A program made the translations under genes and the position numbers. Below the pieces are notes generated by a model. It ran no database searches and was not told the DNA's origin. It saw only the letters and a program-made list of their open reading frames with translations. A DNA stretch of 21,109 nucleotides from Calditrichota bacterium (GTDB lineage: Bacteria > Zixibacteria > MSB-5A5 > GN15 > FEB-12), in NCBI GenBank assembly GCA_008501655.1, contig QQUK01000325.1, positions 1 to 21,109 on the forward strand, in the 5' to 3' direction. This document shows positions 14,261-20,404 of this stretch, one piece after another; within the stretch, counting starts at the first letter, position 1; every line of letters begins with the position of its first letter.

Positions 14261-15343
14261 CTATTCTTCAAAAGCTTCAGGTGTTGCATTCTCTTCTGGA
14301 TTGAGTTTGAGTTCAAAAATAGTGATGAGTGTGACAAATATAGCGGCTATAATCGGCCCCAGAACGATTCCCAAAAGTCCAAAGAGATATACACCGCCTA
14401 AGAGAGCAAAAAAGAGTAAGAGGGGGTGCATACTTGCTTTACCCGCAATCAGATAGGGGCGAATCAGATTGTCGACCTGAGAGATAATTACAGAACCGAT
14501 AATGATTACAACAAGCCCTTTAACGTAAGAACCGCCGAGAATAAGAATTATTCCGGCTGGGATAAAAACAACAAATGCTCCGACAAATGGGATTATCGAA
14601 AGAAATGCCATAATTCCGCCCCAGAATACAGCAGATGGAATACCAACAGCAGCAAAGAGAATGCCTCCGATGAGTCCCTGGATTAAAGCAACGACAACAC
14701 CGCCGTACATTGTAGCCTGGATGACATCGCGAAGGCGTTTGAAGATTGTATTTGTCTGTTCTTTAGACAGAGGCATCAGCCGTTTAAGTTTATCTATCAG
14801 GTGTTGTCCGTCAGTAAAGAAATAATACATCGTGAAAATCATCAAAGCAAAGTAGAATATCATGCGTGTAATATTGGATATGAGATCACGGGTCTGATTG
14901 AGTATGACTGAACTGACATTTTCAATCGCATTTTTGATAACCTGATCTGTTTTAATTTTAGAAAAATCGTAATAGCCTGACAGTTTTTCCTTTGCTGAGT
15001 CAAGCCAGGGAAGATTGATAGTAAAATATTTATCAAGTTCACCCGCTTTCAACATTTCATTTACTTTGGTAACGGCTCCGGCTGCTTCGCTGACTAATGC
15101 TCCAAAGAGGTATGCGACCGGACCTATGATGAGAATAATAATCAGGAAACAGACAATGATAGAGCTGAACGGTTTTGACTTCACTCTTTTAAGGACTCTT
15201 TCATACAACGGGAAGAAAATAATCACAAAGACAGCTGCCCAGCAGATCGGGTTAAAGAATGGGATAATCAATTCATAGAAAAGATAGAAAAAAATCGATG
15301 CGACCAAAAAGAATAATGCTGTCAGAATATGTTCAGGTTTCAT
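14261..15343 (-). CDS. AI-2E family transporter (PerM/UPF0118-type membrane protein)
   Basis: 360 residues, normal for the family. Two helices are at ~8-45, one at ~62-85 (IIVCFLIIILIIGPVAYLFG), a soluble loop at ~90-150, then about five helices, with the conserved VGIPSAVFWGGIMAFLSIIPFVG and the QVDNLIRPYLIAGK segment near the C-terminus, the family's most conserved part. Members are proposed exporters of autoinducer-2 or Na+/H+ antiporters; the real substrate differs between members, so only the family is claimed. A poor ribosome site precedes the ATG. It may be cotranscribed with the peptidase gene (same strand, 91 bases), but functions are unrelated. Confidence 0.92.
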   Translation of the reverse strand: MKPEHILTALFFLVASIFFYLFYELIIPFFNPICWAAVFVIIFFPLYERVLKRVKSKPFSSIIVCFLIIILIIGPVAYLFGALVSEAAGAVTKVNEMLKAGELDKYFTINLPWLDSAKEKLSGYYDFSKIKTDQVIKNAIENVSSVILNQTRDLISNITRMIFYFALMIFTMYYFFTDGQHLIDKLKRLMPLSKEQTNTIFKRLRDVIQATMYGGVVVALIQGLIGGILFAAVGIPSAVFWGGIMAFLSIIPFVGAFVVFIPAGIILILGGSYVKGLVVIIIGSVIISQVDNLIRPYLIAGKASMHPLLLFFALLGGVYLFGLLGIVLGPIIAAIFVTLITIFELKLNPEENATPEAFEE

Positions 15344-15781
15344 AATAATTCAGCAGATATTTTTATATTATTTTTCACACATAACAAAAGAAATTTCCCA
15401 TAATATTTTCAACAAAAACTTGTTAGTACGCATCGCATTTTGCGATAACCTGAAAAAGTGGAGGTTGTGGGTACAGATAGCGACGATTGTGATGACCTGT
15501 AAGTCGTTGTTTTTTAGGCAGATATGGGGTTGCTGATGGTTTTAAGGGTCGATTTGTGAAAATCATCATTTTTGAGCTCAAAAAGAGGAGGTATCGGATT
15601 TTCCCTTCTGTGCAGTATTTGCACATCATAGACTAAAGAAAACTTATTTAAAAAGTTAACTACTTGAGTTAAAGGATATTAAGAAATGGTCGACAAAATG
15701 AGTAGAATTTTTTATTAACCTGCGGCTGGATTTGCCATAGTCCTGCCCGCGTAACTTAACTTGTTAAACAAGGAGTTTAGT
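15344..15781. other. 438-base gap without a convincing gene
   Basis: It holds an AT-rich upstream part, a perfect ATCGCA-TTT-TGCGAT palindrome (15432-15446), a 68-codon minus-strand frame (15423-15629) with no ribosome site or recognisable motif, and two TTAAC/GTTAA inverted repeats before the basic-protein gene. Base composition at 15430-15620 is richer in G than its surroundings, so it could be a remnant of a mobile or repeated element; I cannot identify it. Confidence 0.4.
15656..15767 (+). promoter_or_regulatory. Two TTAAC/GTTAA-type inverted repeats upstream of the basic-protein gene
   Basis: TTAACT-ACTTG-AGTTAA (15656-15672) and TTAAC-TT-GTTAA (15756-15767) share half-sites. The second abuts the ribosome site AGGAG (15771-15775). 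They could be operators, for example for autoregulation by the DNA-binding product, but AT-rich chance is possible. Confidence 0.3.
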
Positions 15782-16198
15782 ATGGCTTATCGTAAAACCA
15801 GTAGCAGACGCAGCGCCTCAACACGTAAAGCTGCTCCAAGAAAAAGAGTAGCTCGCAAAGTATCACGCCCATGGTCAAGAGAAGAAATGTCTTTCATGCG
15901 CAAATACTATCGTCGTTTTGAAACCGCTTGGGTTGCTCGTCAGCTCGGTCGTACAGTTTATTCCGTACGCTACAAAGCAGTTGATCTTAGCTTGAAAAAA
16001 GCTTCTCCGTCAGTATGGAGAGGAAACAAAGGTCCTGCAAACGCATTTAAAAAAGCTTATGGTTCTACTGCAAGAAAAACTACTCGCAGAGCAACTACAC
16101 GTCGTTCAACTTCCCGCTCACGTAGCTGGAAAGCTTCTTCTGCTAAAACACGTCGTCCGCGCAAAGCTGTTGCACGTCGTAAATCTTCACGTCGCTAA
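15782..16198 (+). CDS. Small, very basic DNA-binding protein: Myb/SANT-like core with histone-like Lys/Arg tails
   Basis: 138 residues from ATG 15782 (AAGGAG six bases upstream). Only four acidic residues are present (E34, E35, E47, D68) against about 45 Arg/Lys. Residues 1-28 are a basic tail; 30-75 form a helical core, PWSREEMSFMRKYY then TAWVARQLGRTVYSVRYKA, which has the spaced Trp/aromatics and 'RxxxSVRYKA' recognition-helix look of Myb/SANT-like or GcrA-like helix-turn-helix domains; 95-138 is a Ser/Thr/Arg/Lys/Ala tail resembling histone H1 and bacterial Hc1/AlgP-type tails. Inference: an abundant nucleoid-associated protein that binds and compacts DNA. The codons lean to CGT/CGC for Arg, consistent with high expression, and two tandem terminators follow. 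It stands alone as a single-gene unit. No close named family comes to mind. Confidence 0.8.
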   Translation: MAYRKTSSRRSASTRKAAPRKRVARKVSRPWSREEMSFMRKYYRRFETAWVARQLGRTVYSVRYKAVDLSLKKASPSVWRGNKGPANAFKKAYGSTARKTTRRATTRRSTSRSRSWKASSAKTRRPRKAVARRKSSRR

Positions 16199-16210
16199 GA
16201 CATTTACTAT

Positions 16211-16239
16211 TTCGTTATAATCATTTATAACGAATTTTT
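16211..16239 (+). terminator. First of two tandem Rho-independent terminators
   Basis: TTCGTTATAA-TCAT-TTATAACGAA is a perfect 10-bp stem followed by five T. It is 12 bases after the basic-protein stop. Confidence 0.9.
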
Positions 16240-16248
16240 CGTTTATAG

Positions 16249-16282
16249 TCCGTGCCTGGTCACACCAGGTGCGGATTTTTTT
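16249..16282 (+). terminator. Second tandem Rho-independent terminator
   Basis: TCCGTGCCTGGT pairs with ACCAGGTGCGGA (12 bp, two wobbles) around CAC, then seven T. A double terminator suits a strongly transcribed gene and also shields the convergent gene at 16300. Confidence 0.92.
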
Positions 16283-16299
16283 GTGTTGTGAAAATAGTT

Positions 16300-17265
16300 C
16301 TATACTAGCTTTAAATTTAAAATTCCTCTTAATTGATTTAGATCTTGAATAGCTGAGGATTTTTGTTGTACAATTGATTCGAAATCAATATTATCTTCTG
16401 GATTCGGAACACAGTTTTTTAATTCATCAATAAACTCATCAAATGATGTTATCTGTTTTATTATCTTGATAAGATGATCCTCAGTCATATCAAAATTACG
16501 TAAAATAAATTCAGATAATGCATTTTTTTGTAACAATTGTAAAATATATTTCTGTTCTAGTCGTCTACTTTCACGTTCAATAAGTTCATTCGATGTATCA
16601 GGATTAAGTGTTGTCATTAATGATTCTAAATAAGTTTTAAGAGTATTATTTATTTCTCCCAATTCTTCAACTTTTGAGGATAATGAGGTTAACTGTGATT
16701 GATTTGATAGTCGTTGAAGTAAATCTTTAAACAATCCAGCCCATTGTTCCTTTAACCAATATTCAATCTCAGAAAACTTATCAAAAGATTTAATTGGATT
16801 ATTTCGTTTTTTAGCAACAATTTCTTCAATAAAATTAAATATATTAACAGAATCTACATGAGCGTAATTGATATCTTTCTTAGCTTTATTCTTTAAATAA
16901 GTTCTAAATTCAGCATATACATTAGTTTCTATAAGAATATAGGATGGGATATCATTTCTAACTGCTTCCTCGTACTCTTTCTTAGTTATACTTTCATATC
17001 GTTCAAAAAAATCATGAGATGGTTTTTTCTCTTCCGAACTCGCTTCTGAACCATACCTTCCACCAATGATCAGCACAAATATATCAACATTACTAACTTC
17101 ACGATAACAAGAGTGGTCTAATGGTTGATCAGGCGAATAGGCAATATCTCCCTTTTCAGATAGAATTGACTCAAATCCTAAAGCCTCTATAAAGTTATCT
17201 AAAGAAGCACGAATATGTTTTAAATCATAGTAAGTTGAGCTTATAAATATTCTTGGTTTAGCCAT
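16300..17265 (-). CDS. DUF4062-domain protein, possible defence or stress effector
   Basis: 321 residues. The start follows AAAGGGA. The N-terminal ~100 residues are a clear DUF4062 domain: PRIFISSTYYDLKHIRASL at the start and VDIFVLIIGGRYGS in the second strand region. DUF4062 is a TIR/SEFIR-like Rossmann-type domain, usually the N-terminal module of NTPase or sensor proteins linked to immunity. Residues ~105-190 are helical (FIEEIVAKKRNNP, WLKEQWAGLFKDLL), and ~190-235 look coiled-coil (LSSKVEELGEINNTLKTYLESL). The C-terminal ~80 residues are helical and unassigned. Its base composition is visibly more AT-rich than the flanking genes and it stands alone between terminators, suggesting horizontal gain. 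A role in phage defence is inference from the family only; no partner gene is adjacent. Confidence 0.8.
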   Translation of the reverse strand: MAKPRIFISSTYYDLKHIRASLDNFIEALGFESILSEKGDIAYSPDQPLDHSCYREVSNVDIFVLIIGGRYGSEASSEEKKPSHDFFERYESITKKEYEEAVRNDIPSYILIETNVYAEFRTYLKNKAKKDINYAHVDSVNIFNFIEEIVAKKRNNPIKSFDKFSEIEYWLKEQWAGLFKDLLQRLSNQSQLTSLSSKVEELGEINNTLKTYLESLMTTLNPDTSNELIERESRRLEQKYILQLLQKNALSEFILRNFDMTEDHLIKIIKQITSFDEFIDELKNCVPNPEDNIDFESIVQQKSSAIQDLNQLRGILNLKLV

Positions 17266-17348
17266 ATATGTCCCTTTGATGAGATTATTTCTATTTGATT
17301 AAATTTAATCAAAATATAAAAGAAGTCAATATCTTTAATTGTAACAAA

Positions 17349-17379
17349 AAAAACGGAACCCGTTAAGAGTTCCGTTTTA
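17349..17379 (-). terminator. Terminator downstream of the superoxide dismutase gene
   Basis: On the minus strand AAACGGAAC-(9-base loop)-GTTCCGTTT is a perfect 9-bp stem, continued by more T (TTTTTGTTAC). It lies ~110 bases past the SOD stop. Confidence 0.85.
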
Positions 17380-17488
17380 AATTGTCATTCTGTTGTCAAT
17401 TTCATTGTCGGTCTGGGAGTCAATTCATTGTCGAACCGTTGAAAGTTTTTGTTTCGTACGTGTTACGAATTGTTGTCAAGCCAGGTGT

Positions 17489-18088
17489 TTATTTTGCAGC
17501 TAAATATAACTCGTTTACTTTTTCCCAGTTAATTACATTAAAAAATGCTTCAATATAATCCGGTCTGCGGTTCTGGTAATGCAGGTAGTAAGCATGTTCC
17601 CAGACATCAAGACCAAGAACCGGTTTTTTGCCGACGGAAAGAGGGGAGTCCTGATTCGGTGTAGCTGTGACTTCAAGTTTGCCGTTGTTGACAACAAGCC
17701 ATGCCCAGCCTGAACCGAACTGACCGGCTGCAGCAGCTGAGAAATCAGCTTTGAATTTGTCAAAACCGCCAAGGTCGGATTTGATCGCATCGGCGACTTC
17801 ACCTTTGAATTCGACATCTTTTTTCATAATCTGCCAAAAGAGGGAATGGTTAACATAACCGCCGCCGTTGTTGCGAACAGCACCGCGGATATTTTCCGGG
17901 ACAGATTTTAAATCAGCAATCAGCTCTTCGCCGGATTTGCTGGCAAGGTCGGAACCTTCGAGGGCTGCGTTTACTTTTGTAATATATGCGTTATGATGTT
18001 TGCTGTGATGGATTTCCATTGTTTTGGCATCGATATACGGTTCCAAAGCATCATAAGAATAAGGTAATTCAGGTAATGAGTAAGCCAT
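17489..18088 (-). CDS. sodA: Superoxide dismutase, Fe/Mn family, Mn-type signature
   Basis: 199 residues, standard length. AAGGAG lies 13 bases before ATG. The four metal ligands are all present: H27 (HHSKHHNAY), H81 (NHSLFW), D161 and H165 (DVWEHAYY). The second-shell glutamine sits in NQDSPL (Q146), as in manganese enzymes, where iron enzymes usually have NAATPL with the Gln placed elsewhere; a manganese or cambialistic enzyme is therefore likely. There is no signal peptide, so it is cytoplasmic. It converts superoxide to hydrogen peroxide and oxygen; the peroxide would be handled by enzymes such as the selenoperoxiredoxin at 2921. It is divergent from the bacilliredoxin gene, with ~300 bases between the starts holding promoters for both. 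The symbol is by family and Mn signature. Confidence 0.95.
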   Translation of the reverse strand: MAYSLPELPYSYDALEPYIDAKTMEIHHSKHHNAYITKVNAALEGSDLASKSGEELIADLKSVPENIRGAVRNNGGGYVNHSLFWQIMKKDVEFKGEVADAIKSDLGGFDKFKADFSAAAAGQFGSGWAWLVVNNGKLEVTATPNQDSPLSVGKKPVLGLDVWEHAYYLHYQNRRPDYIEAFFNVINWEKVNELYLAAK

Positions 18089-18111
18089 AATTTTTATATC
18101 TCCTTGTTTAT

Positions 18112-18141
18112 ATTTTAAATCATGTAGTTTTTGTAACGCAA
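18112..18141 (-). promoter_or_regulatory. Candidate promoter of the superoxide dismutase gene
   Basis: On the minus strand TTGCGT (18141-18136) and TAAAAT (18117-18112) are 18 bases apart, about 25 bases upstream of ATG 18088. The leader would be very short, ending in AAGGAG. Consensus match only. Confidence 0.3.
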
Positions 18142-18282
18142 AATTATTTCAATCGTTCCCGTTTTACGGTCAAAAAGATAGATTATTTTACCCTACGTTA
18201 TAATTCTGCCGATTAATGTAGGCAAAATTGCGGGTGAAGCAAGGAAAAATGACTTACATAGACCAAATTATTCTATTTTTGA

Positions 18283-18310
18283 TTGATTTACGGAACAAAT
18301 TTCTTATATT
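18283..18310 (+). promoter_or_regulatory. Candidate promoter of the bacilliredoxin gene
   Basis: TTGATT and TATATT are 16 bases apart, upstream of ATG 18385. The -10 is identical to that proposed for the selenoperoxiredoxin. The leader contains ACTGAG ... CTCAGT (ends ~18328 and ~18359), an inverted repeat that could form a hairpin before the ribosome site. Confidence 0.4.
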
Positions 18311-18384
18311 TTAATTCTATGTATAAACTGAGCAAACTTTCCGTTAACAGCGGACTCAGTATGACAAATTATAAAGGAGATAAA

Positions 18385-18882
18385 ATGAATCCGAAATATG
18401 ATCCGACTTTGGTAGCCTGGATGGAAAAAGAGTTAGCAGATATCGGTGTGAAGCCGTTGAAGTCCTCAGGCGATGTTGAAGCATTTATGAAAGATACTAC
18501 GGGAACGACGATGGTCGTCATCAACTCGGTATGCGGATGTGCTGCCGGTGGAGCCCGCCCGGGTGTCGGTATGGCTTTGCAAAACGGAGTTATCCCTGAC
18601 CGGATGGCTACGGTGTTTGCCGGTGTAGACAAAGAAGTAACTGAAAAAGTCCGTTCGTATATGAAAGATGTTCAGCCTTCTTCACCTTCGGTAGCTATCT
18701 TTAAAGATGGGGAACTTGTCCGGTTTCTGCCGCGACATGAGATCGAAGGTTTCAGCCATGATGAGATTTCTGAGAAACTTGTCAACGCATTTGATAATTA
18801 CTGTACAGCTGAGGGTCCCTCGGTTCCGATGGATGAACTGCAGAAAGCGTTTTCATCAAAACAGCGGATGGGGATGCGGTAG
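18385..18882 (+). CDS. Bacilliredoxin (BrxA/BrxB, YphP/YqiW family)
   Basis: 165 residues from ATG 18385, set by AAAGGAG eight bases upstream; earlier in-frame starts lack a ribosome site. The active-site CxC is C50-G-C52 in INSVCGCAAGGARPG, the diagnostic motif of the family, in a thioredoxin-like fold with a cis-proline region SSPSVAIFKDGELVRFLPRHEIEG (99-122). In Firmicutes these enzymes remove bacillithiol from oxidised proteins. Other phyla carrying the family (including Bacteroidota and Chlorobi relatives) may use bacillithiol or a methylated derivative, so this gene hints at that low-molecular-weight thiol here. The C-terminal ~25 residues are a family-variable tail. It is divergent from the superoxide dismutase gene and closed by a strong terminator, so the two form an oxidative-stress pair. 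Confidence 0.9.
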   Translation: MNPKYDPTLVAWMEKELADIGVKPLKSSGDVEAFMKDTTGTTMVVINSVCGCAAGGARPGVGMALQNGVIPDRMATVFAGVDKEVTEKVRSYMKDVQPSSPSVAIFKDGELVRFLPRHEIEGFSHDEISEKLVNAFDNYCTAEGPSVPMDELQKAFSSKQRMGMR

Positions 18883-18931
18883 GAATCAAAGAGATTTCGA
18901 CTTGATATTTTAAAATTTCTCATATATACTT

Positions 18932-18963
18932 AACCGGCAGATATAAATCTGCCGGTTTTTTTT
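18932..18963 (+). terminator. Rho-independent terminator of the bacilliredoxin gene
   Basis: AACCGGCAGAT-ATAA-ATCTGCCGGTT, a perfect 11-bp stem, leading into a run of eight T. Confidence 0.93.
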
Positions 18964-18978
18964 GTAAGATTATTTTAA

Positions 18979-19000
18979 ATGCGCCATTAGCTCAGTTGGC
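18979..19000 (+). repeat. Orphan copy of the 5' end of tRNA-Lys
   Basis: ATGCGCCATTAGCTCAGTTGG is identical to 19069-19089, that is, the first 19 tRNA bases plus two upstream bases; then the sequence diverges into the small palindrome CAGGCT-TG-AGCCTG. No anticodon or T arm follows, so it is a fragment and not a working tRNA. Confidence 0.85.
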
Positions 19001-19070
19001 AGGCTTGAGCCTGATTTATTAGACTTGATAATGACGTAGTATAGATAAGTATTGTAACGTTTTTAAAGAT

Positions 19071-19143
19071 GCGCCATTAGCTCAGTTGGTAGAGCAACTG
19101 ACTCTTAATCAGTGGGTCCGGGGTTCGAATCCCTGATGGCGTA
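19071..19143 (+). tRNA. tRNA-Lys (anticodon CTT)
   Basis: 73 bases forming a full cloverleaf: acceptor GCGCCAT/ATGGCGT (one G-U at the end), D arm GCTC/GAGC, anticodon arm ACTGA/TCAGT with loop CTCTTAA (anticodon CTT, reads AAG), variable GGGTC, T arm CGGGG/CCCTG with TTCGAAT, discriminator A. CCA is not encoded. Seven T follow directly and can end transcription. It is the only complete copy among four partial or full copies in the next 1.4 kb. Confidence 0.96.
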
Positions 19144-19150
19144 TTTTTTT
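19099..19150 (+). repeat. tRNA-Lys 3'-half repeat, copy A (within the intact tRNA; likely attachment site)
   Basis: From the anticodon stem through the T-run, 52 bases identical to 19567-19618. Tyrosine integrases commonly use the anticodon-loop-to-3'-end part of tRNA genes as the attachment site. Confidence 0.85.
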
Positions 19151-19164
19151 GTTGGGTAATTAAG

Positions 19165-19536
19165 ATGAAAATTTCTGAAAACTTGATTAATGAATTGAGA
19201 TCATTAGAAGAATCTCTTTGGATTGAATCTACACGATTTGACCTTGCATACATGGAAAATATTCTTCATAAGGATTTTTTTGAATTTGGTAGGTCTGGTA
19301 GTGTTTATACTCGGAAAAGTTGCCTGGAAATTCCAGCATGCGAGATTAAAGCAAAGTTGCCATTGGATAACTTTTTGGTACATTATCTGTCTGAAAACTG
19401 CATAATGGTCACATATATTACTAAAGATCAACTAAATAACTACAAAGTTGTCAACAGAAGTTCTATTTGGATCAAATCAGAAGATGGTTGGAAACTTCGA
19501 TTTCATCAAGGAACTACTGTGCTGGATGTGAGTTAA
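19165..19536 (+). CDS. DUF4440 (SnoaL/NTF2-like) small protein
   Basis: 123 residues. The NTF2-like cone fold is suggested by its length and motifs: LEESLWIESTRFDLAYMENIL (an N-terminal helix pair), DFFEFGRSGSVYTR, and the C-terminal RSSIWIKSEDGW followed by LRFHQGT, which are the recurrent phrases of DUF4440 proteins. No catalytic role is assigned to this subgroup, and the fold can act as an enzyme or a ligand-binding pocket. ATG comes only 15 bases after the tRNA T-run, with no room for a promoter and only TTGGG as a weak ribosome site, so it would have to be read through from the tRNA. It is the first of three single genes separated by tRNA 3'-half repeats and looks like promoterless cargo. 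Confidence 0.82.
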   Translation: MKISENLINELRSLEESLWIESTRFDLAYMENILHKDFFEFGRSGSVYTRKSCLEIPACEIKAKLPLDNFLVHYLSENCIMVTYITKDQLNNYKVVNRSSIWIKSEDGWKLRFHQGTTVLDVS

Positions 19537-19566
19537 ATATTTATTGCAAATTTATATATCACATCA

Positions 19567-19618
19567 TGACTCTTAATCAGTGGGTCCGGGGTTCGAATCC
19601 CTGATGGCGTATTTTTTT
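19567..19618 (+). repeat. tRNA-Lys 3'-half repeat, copy B
   Basis: 52 bases, no mismatch to copy A, including the seven-T run. It starts at tRNA base 29 (anticodon stem), lacks any acceptor 5' strand or D arm, and lies 30 bases after the DUF4440 stop. The T-run may stop the upstream transcript. Confidence 0.95.
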
Positions 19619-19739
19619 ATTGCATTGTAACGAGTTATAGGAAACTTTATCTTCAAATTCTGTGAAATATATAAATGCGTCCATCTGAGAGATTATCTTT
19701 GAGATTCCAAAAAATTAATTTATTTAATATGAATTCTGC

Positions 19740-19768
19740 TTGTAAAATGGACAAAAAAGACATACAAT
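19740..19768 (+). promoter_or_regulatory. Candidate promoter of the CxxC protein gene
   Basis: TTGTAA and TACAAT, 17 bases apart, lie ~50 bases before the TTG start at 19816. A second -10-like TATAAT is at 19775-19780. Unlike its two neighbours, this gene has ~200 bases of leader and appears to carry its own promoter. Confidence 0.35.
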
Positions 19769-19815
19769 ATTTATTATAATAAAAGTATAAACATTTCAAT
19801 TAAGGAGTCGTTGTT

Positions 19816-20256
19816 TTGAAAAAAACTATTTTTTTACTTTTAATGCTTCTTACTGCTGCTGTGCAAGCAGATGAGTCTAAACCATGGGTAGATATGATAA
19901 ATTGCCCAATTTGTAACAATGTCACAGCTGAAGAAGGTCTTGCTGAGAATATGACATGGGAGCATCAACTTACAGCAACAGGAATGGTGAGTTCCTTTAC
20001 TGTCAAACCTGAATTTATGCCCCACTTCAAAAGAGCCAAAGCAGGGATGAAGGAAAAAATTGATCTGGTAATGGCTGGTGATAAACTTGATATCTGTGGA
20101 TATTGTACATCAGTTACCGATCTGCTTAAAGTAGGAGTAAAAGCAGATAATGTTATTACCAAAGGTAGTGATGTTATGGTTTTGAGCTCGATTGATGCTG
20201 AGATGATAAAGAAAATACATGCTCATGGACAAGCAACGATTGATTTCTTAAAATAA
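19816..20256 (+). CDS. Exported small protein with two CxxC motifs, function unknown
   Basis: 146 residues starting with TTG at 19816; the start is set by AAGGAG (19802-19807) and by the signal peptide that begins right there (MKKTIFLLLMLLTAAVQA, cleavage after ~18). The mature protein has C30-PI-C33 near its N-terminus and C94-GY-C97 in the middle, plus H70, H135 and H137. The two CxxC pairs could bind a metal ion together or form redox-active disulfides in the periplasm. CGYC resembles redox sites, but no thioredoxin fold is obvious in so short a chain. I do not recognise a named family. It sits alone between tRNA 3'-half copies B and C and has a terminator of its own. Confidence 0.75.
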   Translation: MKKTIFLLLMLLTAAVQADESKPWVDMINCPICNNVTAEEGLAENMTWEHQLTATGMVSSFTVKPEFMPHFKRAKAGMKEKIDLVMAGDKLDICGYCTSVTDLLKVGVKADNVITKGSDVMVLSSIDAEMIKKIHAHGQATIDFLK

Positions 20257-20280
20257 AGCAACAGATTATGAATAGTAATT

Positions 20281-20315
20281 AGAGTGTTCTTTTTACAAGA
20301 ATACTCTTTTCTTTT
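20281..20315 (+). terminator. Rho-independent terminator after the CxxC protein gene
   Basis: AGAGTGTTCTT pairs with AAGAATACTCT (one G-U) around TTTAC, followed by TTTCTTTT. Confidence 0.8.
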
Positions 20316-20316
20316 A

Positions 20317-20387
20317 TGAGTCTTAATCAGTGGGTCCGGGGTTCACTTAGGCTGTGCCTGTTCGAACCGATGATGGCGTATTTTTTT
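20317..20387 (+). repeat. tRNA-Lys 3'-half repeat, copy C, interrupted in the T arm
   Basis: It follows copy A/B with one change (GAGTC for GACTC) up to GGGGTTC, then has 19 extra bases containing AGGC-TGT-GCCT and a repeated GTTC, resumes at GAAC, has CCGATG for TCCCTG, and rejoins at ATGGCGTA plus seven T. It cannot form a normal T arm. The flanking GTTC duplication suggests a small insertion. Confidence 0.9.
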
Positions 20388-20404
20388 AATGGATGGAATA
20401 AATT

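Noticed and set aside
15423..15629. 68-codon minus-strand frame in the gap before the basic-protein gene
   Set aside because: No ribosome site, no recognisable motif and odd composition; it might be a remnant of a repeated element, but I cannot support a gene.
18981..19070. A second complete tRNA gene upstream of tRNA-Lys
   Set aside because: Only the first ~19 bases match a tRNA; no anticodon or T arm can be folded from what follows.
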